From positions 43,187,039-43,251,038 of the forward strand of contig OZ020487.1 of assembly GCA_963971405.1 (NCBI GenBank): 64,000 nt of DNA, in the 5' to 3' direction. Below the pieces are notes generated by a model that did not search any database, had not been told where the DNA came from, and saw nothing but the letters and a program-made list of their open reading frames with translations. The DNA is from Psococerastis gibbosa (lineage: Eukaryota; Arthropoda; Insecta; Psocodea; Psocidae). Both the position numbers and the translations under genes were made by a program. Of this stretch, positions 20,601 through 35,600 are shown one piece after another (within the stretch, counting starts at the first letter, position 1; each line of letters starts with the position of its first letter).

Positions 20601-23600
20601 GAATATTACAGGCTCTCGGCTGAACTAAACCTTTGACGTCATAGATTTGAGTCTCTGTAATTAGCTTGTGTGTGGGCTCACCCAACGAAATTTCGTACAT
20701 AGCATATGTAGGCTCACTAGCTCTGCCATATTGATAACGGTTTGCAGCCCCACGATTGGGTAACTGTAAAGGTAACACTATTGCGTCATATCGTACAAAT
20801 GTACTTGTAGATTATTTGTATTGTATAATTTAGCAGAAATTTTTATTTATGTACTCCATTTTAAGAGTACCGTCCTCATTTTCGGGGTATGCTCTCTTTT
20901 TCTAACAAAATACACTCTTGTAAAGAATTCTTAATGAATAATTGATAATTTTACACTTTAATGTACGTAAATTTGAGCAGATTAGGAAGTTACCAGAATG
21001 CACCTACTTTCCAAATTGCACAAGTATCTACATTACAACAACTATTTATTCTAGAAACATTGACTTTCACACCCAAAATAGTTCAAACATTGCAATCCGA
21101 TATCTACAAAATAGAACACTTATAATACCAAGAAATGGATTACAGTCAACATCTATCTAGACAATAACACTCACATACAGGAATTAAGAGTGTACAGCCC
21201 ATAGGAAATTGGCAACCCGAAATTTATTCCTTTTTATTTTATATTTAATTAACTAAGCATGTTATTAAAGATTTGGCTCATCAAAGTTGTAGAAGACTAC
21301 TTCATGCATCATATTATAAGATATTTTTAATTTTCGAAATTGTAGTTTTTTCATAAACATGCAGATATTTTATAAACAATAACTTTTCACGTAAAAGCGA
21401 TTTTATAAAAAAACTACAATTTCAAAAACTAAAAATACGTTATTATATGATGCATGAAGTAGTCTTCTACAACTTTGATGAGCCAAATCTTTAATAACAT
21501 GCTTAGTTAATTACATAAAAAATAAAAAGGAATAAATTTCGGGTTGCCAATTTCCTACGGGCTGTACACTCTTAAACACTATAACCAACTACCAGAAGAA
21601 ATAAAGCAAATAATGAACAATATTAGGTATATTTCGAAAAAAGTAAAATAATAGTTAAGGCGTGTATTCCACTTGTCATCTTTTCTTGATCAGTTCATCT
21701 GTACTCTAAAAGATGATGAGATTTTTGTTTTAATGAGACTATTATGTTGATACTTAACTTATCTATTATAAATTAAGTTATAATATGGTAGCAGACATCA
21801 ATAATAAGTCTCAACCATATTATAACTTAATTTATAATAGATACGTTAAGTATCTACATAATAGGCTCCTTAAAACAAAAATCTCGTCATCTTTTAGTGC
21901 ACAGATGAAGAAAAGATGACAAGTGGAATACACGCCTGAAACAAAATCTTACGGAGAATACAGATCATAGCTTATTCACATACAATACTATAGTTCACGT
22001 ATAGTAGTTAATAAATATAAATTTAATAATTTTTATTTAGCAGAATATTTTTTTTTTTAGAAAAAAATGTATACAACAATGTTCTGATGGCTTACGGGAA
22101 GCTAAAGCCCAGCGATAATATTTTTATTGTAATGTAATGCGTAGATACTGTATATTATAAGTATGTACTGAAAAAATAAATAAAAATAAATAATAACAAA
22201 GAAGTACGCAAACAATGGCCACAGACATATTCTTTTTCTTATTTAAAAAAAAAAAAAGAATGGGCACATGACTACTACTTCACCCCCCCCCCCCCCCACT
22301 TGTGGTATGAACTTGTCAGCCATATACTCTTTATTTTCCTTCCGACGTTTGGTCACCTTTAACTTGTTTTAACCCGGTTCGTCTTCTTGTTTATATTCGG
22401 AGGTTTCACAGTATGTTTCTCTGGTTACACCTTGCCTTAATTCAGAAACCCTATTACCAGTGATCTATTTTCATTTTTTTATTTCTTGTTTTCAGTTGCA
22501 CACTTCAGGTTATGACCCGGGCAAAGCTCTTCAAGCTCTTGTGAAATGTCCTATGCCAAAGGGGATCGAAAAGAAATGGTCCGAGGAAGAAGTTGTGAGT
22601 AACGTTACATTGCTAATTATTTCCATGAATTGTTGATTCCGTCCAATTGAAATCCGCAGTTATATTGTAGTTCTTGCAGCTAAAAGTTATCTTTTTTTTT
22701 TAGAAACGATTTGTAAAAGGTCTCCGTCAATTCGGGAAAAATTTCTTTCGTATTCGTAAGGATCTACTCCCGCATAAGGACACGGTAAGTGAACACTTGC
22801 TACATTTTCTGGCCATGCTTCGGAAGGCATGTAAAGCAGGCGGTCCCGGGCCTTCCTAGTTGAGTGTAAGAGAGGGCTTCGCTCTCGTTGCGCTTAGTAA
22901 TAGAACAAAAAGTAATTATTAATTTTATATAAATTTGTGCTTCGTTATAATAATGTTGATTTTATGTCCTTCGACGGCATAGTGGTAACTTGTTCGGACC
23001 CGAGTGCCCAGCCCTGGTAAAAGACGGGACGACCAAACGGGCGACATCTTCTGGGAGACAGACAGCAAGGAGATATTGGTCAGCGCGACATGCGTCACCA
23101 AATGACCTGCCAAGGGTGGGCGTTGGCTAAGTAAATCAGGCCTTCGATGGTATAGTGGTAGCTTGTTCGTACTTGTGCGAGTCTCTTCTACACACCATGC
23201 GATCGGAAACCTGTCGTAACTCAACACAGGTATTACCTACAGAGGCGGCTGAAGAGTTTATTCGGATACATTCATTGAATTGTTTGTATGCGAATAATCT
23301 TTTAAAAAAAAAAAAAGTTGTATTAGTTAACTATTTAGCCTTAAATTCATGTGTTTATAAGAAATGGTTAGCAGTTTTGTTTTTGACACTTTATTGGACT
23401 TGTCTTGTGTACTCACTCCATCTCTTCCTTCATCAGGTTCATCGTGTACCTGCTGGCTTATTATACAGGATTATAATACCCTGGTATTAAAAATGTAAAC
23501 AAGATAATTTTATAATGGAAAGTGCTATTCAAAATTTGCCAACGGCCTTACAATGTTGATTCCATTACAGCAGAGCATGTTTCAAACTGCGGCAACTTGG

Positions 23601-26600
23601 TAGTGTGCACAGCGTTGGCAGGGGAACGTGGTGGGACATGAAAACGCGCTCAGGCAGTATAAGTCGAGTCCTGGTCACCTCCGATTTAATCGTGTGACTT
23701 TACCATGTTCCCCAAGTGGTTCGGAATCCACTATAATCAGGAGGTCCACCCTGTGGACCTGTGCACCTGTGGACCTGTCCACCCTGTGTCAACTCCCCTT
23801 TCCCCGAGGTGAAAGAGTCTGCCCTTAGGGTGCCTCAAGTTAACAAACAGACTGACTCCCCCCGCCAGGCTGACAGGGTTGCTTAAAGCAGAAATGCTGA
23901 AAGCAGGCGTTAGAAACAACAACAACAGCTATTCAAAATTTGTTTGCTTACAGTTTTAATCCCAGGAGTAAGTTAATACCAATCGCCATGATCAGTCTGC
24001 TGTGACAGTGTAGAAAGCTTTCTCAAAGAGTTGGTCTCTAAGCAATTTAGGGAAGTTAGGCGGGTATCCCACCGGCGATTTTACTTCATATTTGATTTTG
24101 TCATTGACGTTTGTTTTGTTTTAAGGAGACTATTATGCAGATACTTAACTTATCTATAATAAATTAAGTTATAATTTGGTAGCAGACTCTTTTTAATCAC
24201 ATTTGACGTCTGCTACCATATTATAACTTAATTTAAAATAGATAAGTTAAGCATCAACATAAAACAAACTTCAATGACAAAATCAAATATGAAGTAAAAT
24301 CGCCTTAGTAGCATTTCTCGCCGCTCTCAGGTCAATCGAGAGTTTTCCAAGGTAGGAGAAACCTTGTAGTATAGGATCCAGTCGCTCATGTCCCCATTTT
24401 GTCTAAATTTCCCCCACACCATCATAAATAAATAAATTGTTCAATTAAATGTTGCAGCCAGAACTAGTGGAATTTTACTATCTTTGGAAAAAGACTCCAG
24501 GGGCTAATAATAACCGGCCACATCGGCGTAACAGACGGCAGGGTTCGTTGCGGCGCATTCGTAATACTCGCAACACGCGGGGCCAGCCAAAGGAAGAGAA
24601 GGACGGGCAGACGAGCGCTCGACCCTCTCCCAACCCGAAGGAGAGCGGCGACGGAAGTTCGGGGACCGAGGAAGACAACTCGGAGGACGATTCAGACTCC
24701 AGGGATCAGTCGTATAGGTGTCAGCACTGCTTTTCGACAAGTAAGTCGTCGTCCAGTCATCGCATCCGTGATCGTCCCACCTAACCTAACCCTGTCAGTT
24801 TTTTTAAGGACTTTTATGGTCCTCGGTCTACTTATTGTGGTCCATAGGTCCCTTGTCCAATATATAGTAGTATTATATGGTATATATAACACTGACATTA
24901 AATTAACTTTGGTTGAAGAGGAAACCTCCTCGTTATAACCGAAATTAGAGGAAATGGAAAAAACCGGGCTTGGCGGGATTCGAACCCATGATGTACGCCT
25001 AACCGGGGCGTCGTCTTAACCGCTGGACCACAAGCCCCGACAAGTCTAGTAAGTAGAGGATTTGGCATTTACTGGACTTGTCGGGGCTTGTGGTCCAGCG
25101 GTTAAGACGACGCCCCGGTTAGGCGTAGATCGTGGGTTCGAATCCCGCCATATCCTCTGATTTCCTTTGTCCAATGCCAACGATCCCATGGATTTCAAAC
25201 ATGGTTTGTATTCTTTCCGTTTGAATTTTTAGCCATTGGCAAACTGGTATATACGTTCTCAACGTCAACCTACATCGGCTACAAGCGATAATGGACAAGC
25301 TGAGACATGCTTACCATTGATGCAATGAAACAGGCAAAAGCAAAAGACCGAGTCCGTCCTACCCTACTTCTCTCCTGCTCTTGTTGCCCTGTTTTCTGGC
25401 AATCATTTCACGTACCCCAGCCACCTGGTGCTTTTTTTTTTCCTTCATTTCGGCAACTGTCTTAGGTGAAGAAGCTGGTGACCAGGATTCTCTTGGACTA
25501 TTTCGGGCTTTACTGAATCTCCAGCAATTTACACTGCAGTGGTACTGTAGGTTGTGAAATGACTGCACACTTGTAGGTTTCAAGAAGAATGAATGAATAT
25601 CGGCTTTATTGCAACAAAACAATTGATGAACAATAAGACTATAATGTCTTTTTTTCAAGTTAACCATGGGTAATAGCAGTGTACATAGTAATATAACTTA
25701 AATTATATCGAATATTAAACGGATGGGGAAGAAGACGAAGATAATAAAGGAGGGAACGGGGGGGGGGGGGGGGGGTCCATGGTTTGGGTTTGTGCCGCTA
25801 CGAGAAGTAATATATTTATGAAAATTCTAAATACAGACTTGAGTCACTAGACCTTAAGAGTGTACAGCCCGTAGGAAATTGGCAGCCCGAAATTTAATAT
25901 TTTTTATTTAATTTAATTAACTAAGCATGTTATTAATGATTTGGCCCATCAAAGTTGTAGAAGACTACTTCATGCATCATATTATAAGAAATTTTTAATT
26001 TTAGAAATTGTATTTTTTCGGAAACATGCAAATATTTTATAACAATAACTTTTCACGTAGGCCTATAATCGATTTTATAAAAAAAAAACTGCAATTTCGA
26101 AAACTAAAGATACCTTATTATTTGATGAATGAAGTAGTCTTCTACAACTTTGATGAGCCAAATCTTTAATAACATGCTTAGTTAATTAAATAAAAAGTAT
26201 TAAATTTCGGGCTCCCACTTCCCTACAGCATTGAATATATAACACTAGTGTTATTCTATTGCTAAGCTAAACATAATTGTGTTAAAAATTGGACCAGGCT
26301 AAGTGCCCATTGGTCCATTATTTCAAACCAAGTCAAATCTGAGATTTGGCAGTTACAAATAGCATTCACAGTGGGCACCAAAAGTTCGCGAAAACAAATC
26401 CTATCTTCGTACAATACAATCATAGTCATAGGTGACAGGGACATTAGTCAAATTGTATACGCATTTAATTTCAATAGGATTTGTTCCTAACCCCCCGCGT
26501 TGTCACTAATGATCACAAACAAAATCTCCTATTCTATAGGGTAGGTCCACGTATTTGGTATTTACAATGCTAACAAATGAAGATTTTTAAAATGTCCCCG

Positions 26601-29600
26601 ACGGTACCTCCAAAATATTCAAGGAAAACAAATAACAATCTTCACACAATTTAAGGGTGCTTGCCACAATGCCACGACTATTTTATGGGTATGTTTGGTG
26701 TGTAAATGGTCTGTTTAGTTTAATTTTTCAATATTTACTTCTTTTTTTATTCAGTCAAACTTGTATATTTTATATATTGTAAAACATTGTCTCGCGCGAG
26801 TTCAGGAAATGGGTTCGGGGCGACGCCCCTAATTTTCCGTTTACATACCAGTGTAGGGTGGCCAGATTTTTAAAACCAAACAAGATTATTTATACATTCA
26901 TTATGTTTGAGCCAAGCGGGGGGGGGAGGTCACACTCGCCTCTTTAAATCACTGATTGATGGGGTATAATACACCTATTTCTTCACTAAAAAAAATCGTA
27001 GGATAACAATATTATTATTCGCATAAATTTTTTACAATTGTTAACAAGCAATAGTTCATTTTTTTTTTTAATTTTTTTTTTTTTGCGTTGGCGATAGCTA
27101 CTTGAATAATATAACTATTTATATTGCATTCTATCTTGTGTATTTTTTTCCGATCTAAGTTACTTGTATTTAGCTGAAAAGTGCACTTCCTCTGGCATAG
27201 CTCTTGCAAAATTCTGTAAAAGAGTGGGATCTGATTTAAAAAAGAGTATATTTACATCAAAAGCACAAAAAGAAAGAATATGTCGAATTTGGAACACAAA
27301 AGAGTATTAATACTCCTCAGAAGAGTATATCTGGCCACCCTACTACTATGGCGATTATTTTTAATGTTATCCTTTTCATCTAAACCCTATTACCTGGCCT
27401 CGTAGCAGTACAAACAATGGACCCCCTCCTTTATTACCTCTTTTACTCCCCATTTTATATTCTATACAGGTTGGGTTAAGATAATTTTTCAATGGAAAGT
27501 ACTATTCAAAGTGGTTTTGTTTACATTTTTAACTCCAGGAATAAGTTAATACTAAACGGCATAGTAGACCCACAGAGCCATTGATTAATACACACAAATG
27601 CACAGAACATATAGCTGGACTCACATCGTCAAGATCTGTCATTGAGAACAAAATATCGCTCATGCACGAGAAAAGTGACGCATTTCTAAATATTGACTGT
27701 TGAGATAATGCAAATTTTAGTTCTGACCATTTTTTTAGTTTTTACTTGTAGTACTATCGTGGCACGATAGTAAGTAACAAGTGGATATATTTTTAGGTTC
27801 TCGTGATCTGCAGCAGCACGGAAAAGATCGTCAGATGATATGTGGGGAATGTCGAAATCACCATAAGAAGCACGGTGAGCTTCCTACTATGCCAGCGGGG
27901 AAAACCGGGGATTCTTACTTATTCCGACCTGTCCAGAGCGACAGTCCGGACAGCTCTCCAGGCCGAATGCGTACACGCAGGAAAACAAAAGAACAGGTAT
28001 ATATCGTCGGCTGTCTGGTAATGCCTCGTAACTGACATTTTACCAACTTTACTGGAGAGCGGAAAAACTAATTGCCAACTGCGCGCCAATTCACTTGAAG
28101 AGGATGTCACGTAGAAAATTGGCACCCCAAAATTAAATACTTTTCATTTTTTATTTAATTAACTCAGGAAGTTATTAAAAATTTGGCTCATCTATGTTGG
28201 AGAAGACTACTTCGTGCATCATATAAGCGGATATTTTTACTTTTCGGGTTTGTAGTTCTTCCAAAAATCCCAGAATACGTGTAATTTTAGTCTGTTCTGG
28301 TATTTATGAAAGAAGTAAGGTTCCAAAAATTTAATATTTCCTATTATATAATGCATGAAGCAGTCTTCTACAACTTCTACAAATCTTTAATGACTTGCTT
28401 TGTTAATTAAATATAAAAATAAAAAGTCAATAAAAACAAACAAATTTTGGCGTGCTCATTTTCTACGTAGCATGTCCTCTTAAAAGAAATGGTTTTTCTT
28501 GCTTTTTCTCTAAGACGACTGAAGGTATTTTAGTGATTCGACTATGAAAACGTGACTTTTCAAACTATGAACAAGTTTCGCACATAAACTCATTTTCGAA
28601 GAAAAATGTTAGTTACGGGGTTTTTTTCTCTTAGCATTTCTAGTGCTGAACAGTTTGCCTTGATGCTTCTGAATTAACTTCCCGTAATTTCTCGTTTCTG
28701 TTTCCCAGTGTTGATTTTTAGCGGGACAGGCCGTGATGAATTAGCTAAAATTGCTCCATTTAATCCTCCGATCGTAAATAAAAATAAAAATCCTAATCTT
28801 CATAGGATTGAAGGAGTAAATGTAATATTAGTCCTATTAAGAGTTGTCAATCAACTGAAAATTTTAATTCCACTAGGTTGTTCTTATTGCTTACATAACT
28901 TTGAAACGTTTCAAATAAGTGTGAAGATCTTTAAAAGCAGAAATCTTTGATTAGATTATTTAATGCCAGTTAGTGAGTTGCGCGAAACTATTCCGCGTGT
29001 TTCATTTTCAAACCTTGTACATCAGCTGCACTTAGCAATTGGGAACTTCCCTTTATATTGTACCTCTTTATTTATGTCAGCGTCTTCTCAATTAATGGAC
29101 TGGTAAATATTTCATCGACTATCTTGAGGTTAGCCAGCGGCATTGCTTGTGAAAGCACAATACTTCTTGGAATCTCTGACTTGCCGGAACTTTTTTTTAA
29201 AATTACGCCATAGCATTAGGCTTTCGCCATCAACTTTCTTGCAGTCCATTACAACACATAATTTGGTGAACCTCTGCTACTGACAAGTTCTGTCCATTTC
29301 TTCCCGGTGTCGCACTGAGGGCAGAAAGGTTCCGCTGCAGGAATTTGTCAAAGTGAGCAATCTAAACAATGTGCTTCCTACTGCTGCTACGGTCGATAGT
29401 CTTAATGACCGTGTACATGTTAGAGACTGTCAAAAAACCTGTGTAAATATGCAACACTAGGTCTGGTAGGGGGCCGAAAAGGGCTTAGTTCAGGGGCTGT
29501 TAGAGCATCTCCTTGAACTAAGGGAAGGTGTAGTAGCGAAAGGGACACAATGTGAAACCTCAGGTTACAGAGAGGAGGCGAACCGGGTTAAAATAACCAA

Positions 29601-32600
29601 AGCCTACCGTAACCAATAAACAAACCCGGCCGGTTTTAACCCAAAGAAAAATACTCGAAATTTGCATTTAACAAAGGTTTCCGAATATGGGAAACATAAG
29701 TAAATTTGATGTTCCTTTTTGCCGCAGTCGACTCCGGGAGGCCGTGCCCGGCCGAAACGGGGGAATGGAACCAGCACCCCGGACAACGAGGCCGAACGGG
29801 ACAAGAAGTCACAGCATGGCTCGCCCAACGAGAAGAAGAGCAAGCCCAATTCGAAAGATTCGCCGGCGAAAAGTCGAAAAAGGAATCAGACAGACGTGGA
29901 GGAGAGGGGTGACTCGGAGCGGGAGACGACCTGTAAGAAGAGGAAGCAGCCTGCCGAGGAGATTGATAATAATGAGGAGAGCAATGATAACTATGAGGAA
30001 AAGCCGGCAGTCAAGCAGGAGGAGATTAAGGTGGAGCCTGAATCGTCGTCGTCGTCATCATCGTCTCAGGTATGTCTGACTGACATCTTGCCTTCTTCTT
30101 TAAGTGCCTCTTCTAGCGAAGATTGGCGATCATCATGGCTATTTGGACCTTGGAGACTGCAGCTCTGAATAGGGTGGTCGTGCTCTTGCCCAACCACTGC
30201 CGCAGGGTTTTGAACCAGGTTCTTCTTCTGCCGGGGGCCCCTCAGCCATTCTATCTTCTCTTGGGTTATAACATGCAGAAGGCGATATTTTTTGGTCCTC
30301 ATTCTCATGACCAAAGTATGTTTCCGTTCCTTAACCGTCAGTAGCAACTCTGCTTCTGTATCCATTCGCCTCAGGGGCTCAGCATTAGGGACACGATCTC
30401 TTAAGGGCCAACCGGAGTCGCCCATATTCCATTTTCTGTTCAAACTTCAATTTCTCATGAAATATGGAACGCAGAACAATAAAAAAAATGCTGAATCGCA
30501 AGAAGAATTTTTTCTCCTAATTTTGATATATAGTATGTGGCCGTAACTAACCCCAATTCGTCACAGTTGATGAACTCCTTCAACTTGAGCTCCTGAGTGA
30601 CCGTTATTTTTTTGCGTATCAAGTTCACTAACTATAGCCGATTGGTATTGATGATTGCAATATACTATATATCAAAATTAGGAGAAAATTTTTTTCTTGC
30701 GATTCAGCATTTTTTTCATTGTTCTGCGTTCCATACATATTTCATGAGAAATTGAAGTTTGAACAGAAAATGGAATATGGGCGACTCCGGTTTGCCCTTA
30801 AAGGCATGCGCTGACATTTTGCCTGGTAGACCTTAAGGGTAAGGCCAAGACACCCGCTTCTTTTCTGAGTCAGACCGTCAGTTTTACAGCGCCCAAACTC
30901 TGACCCGGCCTAAAAATAAATAAGGACTTTTGTGTTGTTCTTTTACTAAGCGAACCTAGCGGAGTTAGGGCTATAAAGCCCTCTCTTACACTCAACTAGG
31001 AAGGCCCGGAACCGCCTGCTTTACATGGCCTCCGAAGCATGACCAGAAAATGTAGGAAGTGTAGGACTCGTACCAACAACCTTTCGGGTGAAAGTCAGAG
31101 TCGGTACCACTACTCTACATGTCCCTATGGGGCTATAGAGAACACAGATGTGGGCTGGTTATCATATCACATTCATTTCCGTAGGCAACCTGCACTGAAA
31201 AGGTCTGAAACAATAATGAATATTTCATTGCTGGTAACCAGCGTACCGAGGCTTTATGGACTTCATCTATAGTAACCATACTAAATTCAATGACGCAGTC
31301 GGCCCAGATGAGGGACTTTGCTGCTTGATGATAGAATTCCAATCAAGTATATGATTAGATTCTTACCCAATTATGTAACTCGTTCCCATACTTGGTTACA
31401 ATGCAATGCCTGTTACAATGTCAATGGTAAGCATGTCTTAGCTTCCCATTGGCCCTTGAGGTCGGTGTGGGTTGACGCCGAGGAGTGAACCAGTATGCCA
31501 ATGGCTAGAAATTAATTCGGAAAACATACCAATATTGTCCAAACACCGATGGGGTCGTTGGCAGGGAAAGGTTCATTGGGCCAGTCTGCATGTTGGCCTA
31601 CGTCCATGAAATATCCTAATGTTGCAGGTTTCCGAGAAGCGCATAGAAACAGTAGTCTGCAAGAGCGAAACGCCGCCCATCCCTGAGCGGAACCCAACGC
31701 CCGCGGCGGATCCCCTTAAAATGACGCCCCCCGCCCCACCACTGTCGCCCATGCCGCAAGAGAGTGCCGGGCGGAAGCCGGAACCGCCGATGCTTCCCCT
31801 CACACCGGAGCCCCCGCCTCCCTCCCTAGCTCCGCCCTGTGGACTACCCCCTCCTCTTCAGCAGGAGATTCCACAGGTTGAGGACAAGTTGATTACAATC
31901 GACCCCAAGACGGGGCTGATTGGGCCTGATGCGGGTGCAGCACCTCCGAGGAATATCCCGACAAAGGTTTTTTTTTCTTCTATTTGTCTTTTTGTGCTTT
32001 CTTACTTAGTTTGTAGTACTGTGTGTCCGGGACAGGAAACACCCTAAAGGGACATTCATAGATGAGGAAGACCAATGAAGAGATGCAGACTGCAGATGAA
32101 GGACGCTCTCAGAAGATTGTGACTAGTACTAGGGGATGTGTTGAATAATTAGAAGTGGAAGGAGTGGATGAGACTCACTTATCACACTTGGGAAACTGAA
32201 GCTGATTATTGATGATGAGTAGATAGTAGAAAACCTATAGGGGAACAAATTAAATATAGTGGGCCACAAGCCAGGGGTGCCCGCGGTTTGCGTCCAATTT
32301 TGATGTGTCTTTAATTTAATGACTATCTTCATGATCTTATATCTCAGCACAATATGCCTTTCAATATTATCTATTCCATGTTTAGGTCATCGTGGAAGAC
32401 GTGAAGCCGTTAGATGGGCTGAATTTTAGTCAGCAGCCGCTCCAACCGCAACAGATTCCCATCAGCAAAGGCATCAGCATTATTGTGCCTCAGCCGACGT
32501 TCCTCGGGCAACCTCGAGGTAGTCCGGGCGGTGGGAAACTGACACCGAAACCAGTCTTTCAGGAACCGTTGACGATCAAGGTATTCTTAATATCATATTG

Positions 32601-35600
32601 TTTATTTTTGTGATATTTCTCAATATTTCTCTCAATTCACACACATAACACAATCTCTGTCCGTCGCACGATGTTTTCCTTGTGAACTATAGATCTTACA
32701 TTGTGCCTGGCCTTTGTGTTTTTAACCTGCTATGATCTGAATGAGGGGGCCTCCTGATTATAGTGGATTCCGAACCACTTGGCTTCAGCCTCCCACATGA
32801 ATAATTATTTTAAATTAGACATGTGACTAGGGGCAGGGTGGGGCTTCCTTTGCGAAAGTCCAGATAGTTACCCACTACACCATGGCTTTCACAAGCTACT
32901 CAATATACTAGTACAATTAAAAAGACGCACTGATCCATCAGACCGATGATGGTATCTTACCAAAACCGGTCACATTGAATAAAATTTATTGTTTCATCAG
33001 TTGCTTCTTTTCAATTTTATATTCTGTCTCCATGCTGCCGAAATTATATATTTTTAAATGGTTGTTGTCTTTCATGTTTAGGTGGAGCCCCGTGACGATG
33101 AGCTGAAGGTAGAGAAGATTCCGGATGTTGATAAACCATGCAATTTCACTGTTGCCAAATTAAAAGAGTCGGAGAAGAGTGCTGAAGAGGAGGAAGGTTG
33201 GTGGAAAAATTATTTAAATATTAGTCGCCTGGTTGATTCATATTAATAATAATAATAATCAATTTGCACAGGTACAGTTACACTTATACAAAAAAATTAA
33301 AAATAGCAACAAAAAAAGATGGGAATAAAAGTGCTGTTATTTCCTGCTATGCACTTCCATTCCAAACTTAAAAAAAAAACTTAACCTATAACGACTTTTT
33401 TTATGTAGTTATTTTTGAAACTCAGAATTCACCATCTGCCTAGTATGCGCTTTAAAGGTTTTAAGAGATAGAAAAAAGTTAACTGCCGAAAATTGTTTGT
33501 CAATTCACAAAATCGGTATTATTATTTCCTTATACTGATGTATCAATAGGAAAACAAAAAATGTCGTCCGTTTCAATCTCCAACAGTTACATGCTTCCTT
33601 CAAATTGTCTATTTGCTTCTCTGCACAGCTTGCATTGACTAATTCGTTCTTTCTTACAGCGCTGCAAGTTGAAACTGGTCTTCCCATGCGAGATTCGAGC
33701 TGCGAGCCGCCGCCAATGCTGACCCCGAACATGCCAGTACCTGCGAGTCCCCGGGACATGAAGGACGCGATGCCCCCGGGGCTGCTCATGCCCCCGCAAC
33801 TCTCTATTCCACCCCACATGCCACACTTCGGCTACGCTTTCAATACTCAAGGTCGCGGTTATGGGGTCGATCAACCGCAGAACCTCAAAATTAAGCAAGA
33901 GGTACTGTTTTTTTTTAAGAACTTTAATGTGCTGTCCGTTTTTTAGTTTAGCGACTTCGGTGGCAAGGTGGTAGCGTGCTTGTATTTGTTCGAGTATCTA
34001 CACAACTTCCGATCGGATGCATTCACTAAAGTGTTTGTACGCAATTAACCTTTTAAAATAAAAAATAATAAAAATGTCATCATGCATACTTCGAACGCGC
34101 CTGATGTCCCAATGTCGATAATATTTTTATTTTTACGATTCGCAGGTGCCAATGAATGAATCATTTGACCCACTCCAAAATCTGAAGGATCTTAAGGTGC
34201 CGGGGCAAATTGATCGGCTGCCAGGTCCCAGCATAGACAATATTAAGAAGGAGCCCGAGCCAAAGATGTCACCGCGGCCGCACGACATGGCTTCGATTGC
34301 GGGAGGGGCGTCCGTGGTCAGGGGCGGGGATAGGGACAAGGAGAGGGGGGAGCTGCCAGTGGGCGACCACCACAGAGACATCAAGCCGCCCCTACCGCTC
34401 GCCCTGCCCCACGAGGAGGAATCGCATACTCCACCTCTGCCGCCACGACCCCGCAGTAGCCTGCCGACGCCGCCTACTACTAGCACCGGGTTGGTATATT
34501 TTTTATGTTTAATCTGATGAAGATCCTCGAAAACGCTGGAAGAATGAGTTGGAAACTGTTGGGAGTCCGTAAATGGGGGAGCGTTTTACAAAACCGTGAT
34601 GACTTGAGGAGTGTTGTCGAGCAGGCCAAAGTTCATCAAGGGCTGTAGAGCCAGAAAAAATATCTGATGAAGGAGTGGTGGACCCACATCCTTCATCCTT
34701 CTGAACAGACTGGAAGAAATCCTGTTGTCGCGTATGCGTCACGTCAGGCTCACACGTGGTCATCTTGTGGCTGACGACCCGCCACCGAGTTGCCACAACT
34801 GGGACGTCCCACTTACTTACTTTCCGTGTCCGGACCGTCAGATCATTTTCCAAAACTTTGCGGCCTTGATGGCGTTGTCGTTGCATTCTTCTGGCGTTTC
34901 TTCGTCATCATTAGGTCCGGTGGTGTAGCAATTAGTTTCACGGTAATTACCGTTACTCACGAGGGAGGCCCGAACTTATATGGTCGTCAGTGGATTTCCG
35001 ATAAGTTCTTCGAGAAGGCTTGCTACGTCCCACTGACAGTAGCCCATGTCGTGCTGACCTACCCGGTCTACGCCGGCCCCAGACCCCTTCTGCCGCTTCC
35101 ATACATACCCCCTTTCTTTAGAACACGACGTGAGCGCGGAAGCCTAAGAAGGGCAAAGCGCTATTTCATTTTTGAAGTGAAACTTCTTTGGGCGCACCAC
35201 ATACAGATTTTAGCCGGGCAATGAGTTGGGCTGCCCCCCTGTGGCGCGACACCCAGCAAAAAATCTGTAGGGTTGTAGTCTGAACTATTGGGCATACTGA
35301 AGGTGGGGACCCCCGTGGTACTATTGAATTGGAAGGGTCGCCCTTCTAGCAGGTATGCCCCTTAAACACGAGTGGAACACAAAATTAGTAAACTGAGACG
35401 CATTTCCAGCAATCCCATTTGAATTGCATGGGCGGGTAACGTAACTACTTAAAACAATTATTTGTTTTACATTGTGAGGCTGGTTTGTGTATTTAGCGGT
35501 TTGGTAATATTGAAAAATACTACATTTTGAAAAAATAATATATATTGAAAAAACCGAGCGTGTGCTTAAGACCGCACGGCAGAAGTGAAAATTGAATGAG

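Noticed and set aside
20464-20778. A 104-codon minus-strand reading
   Set aside because: No recognisable domain, no repeat of the frame elsewhere, AT-rich composition; likely chance.
34790-35224. A 144-codon plus-strand reading in intron 11
   Set aside because: It spans repeat fragments shared with 54.8 kb and has no recognisable motif.
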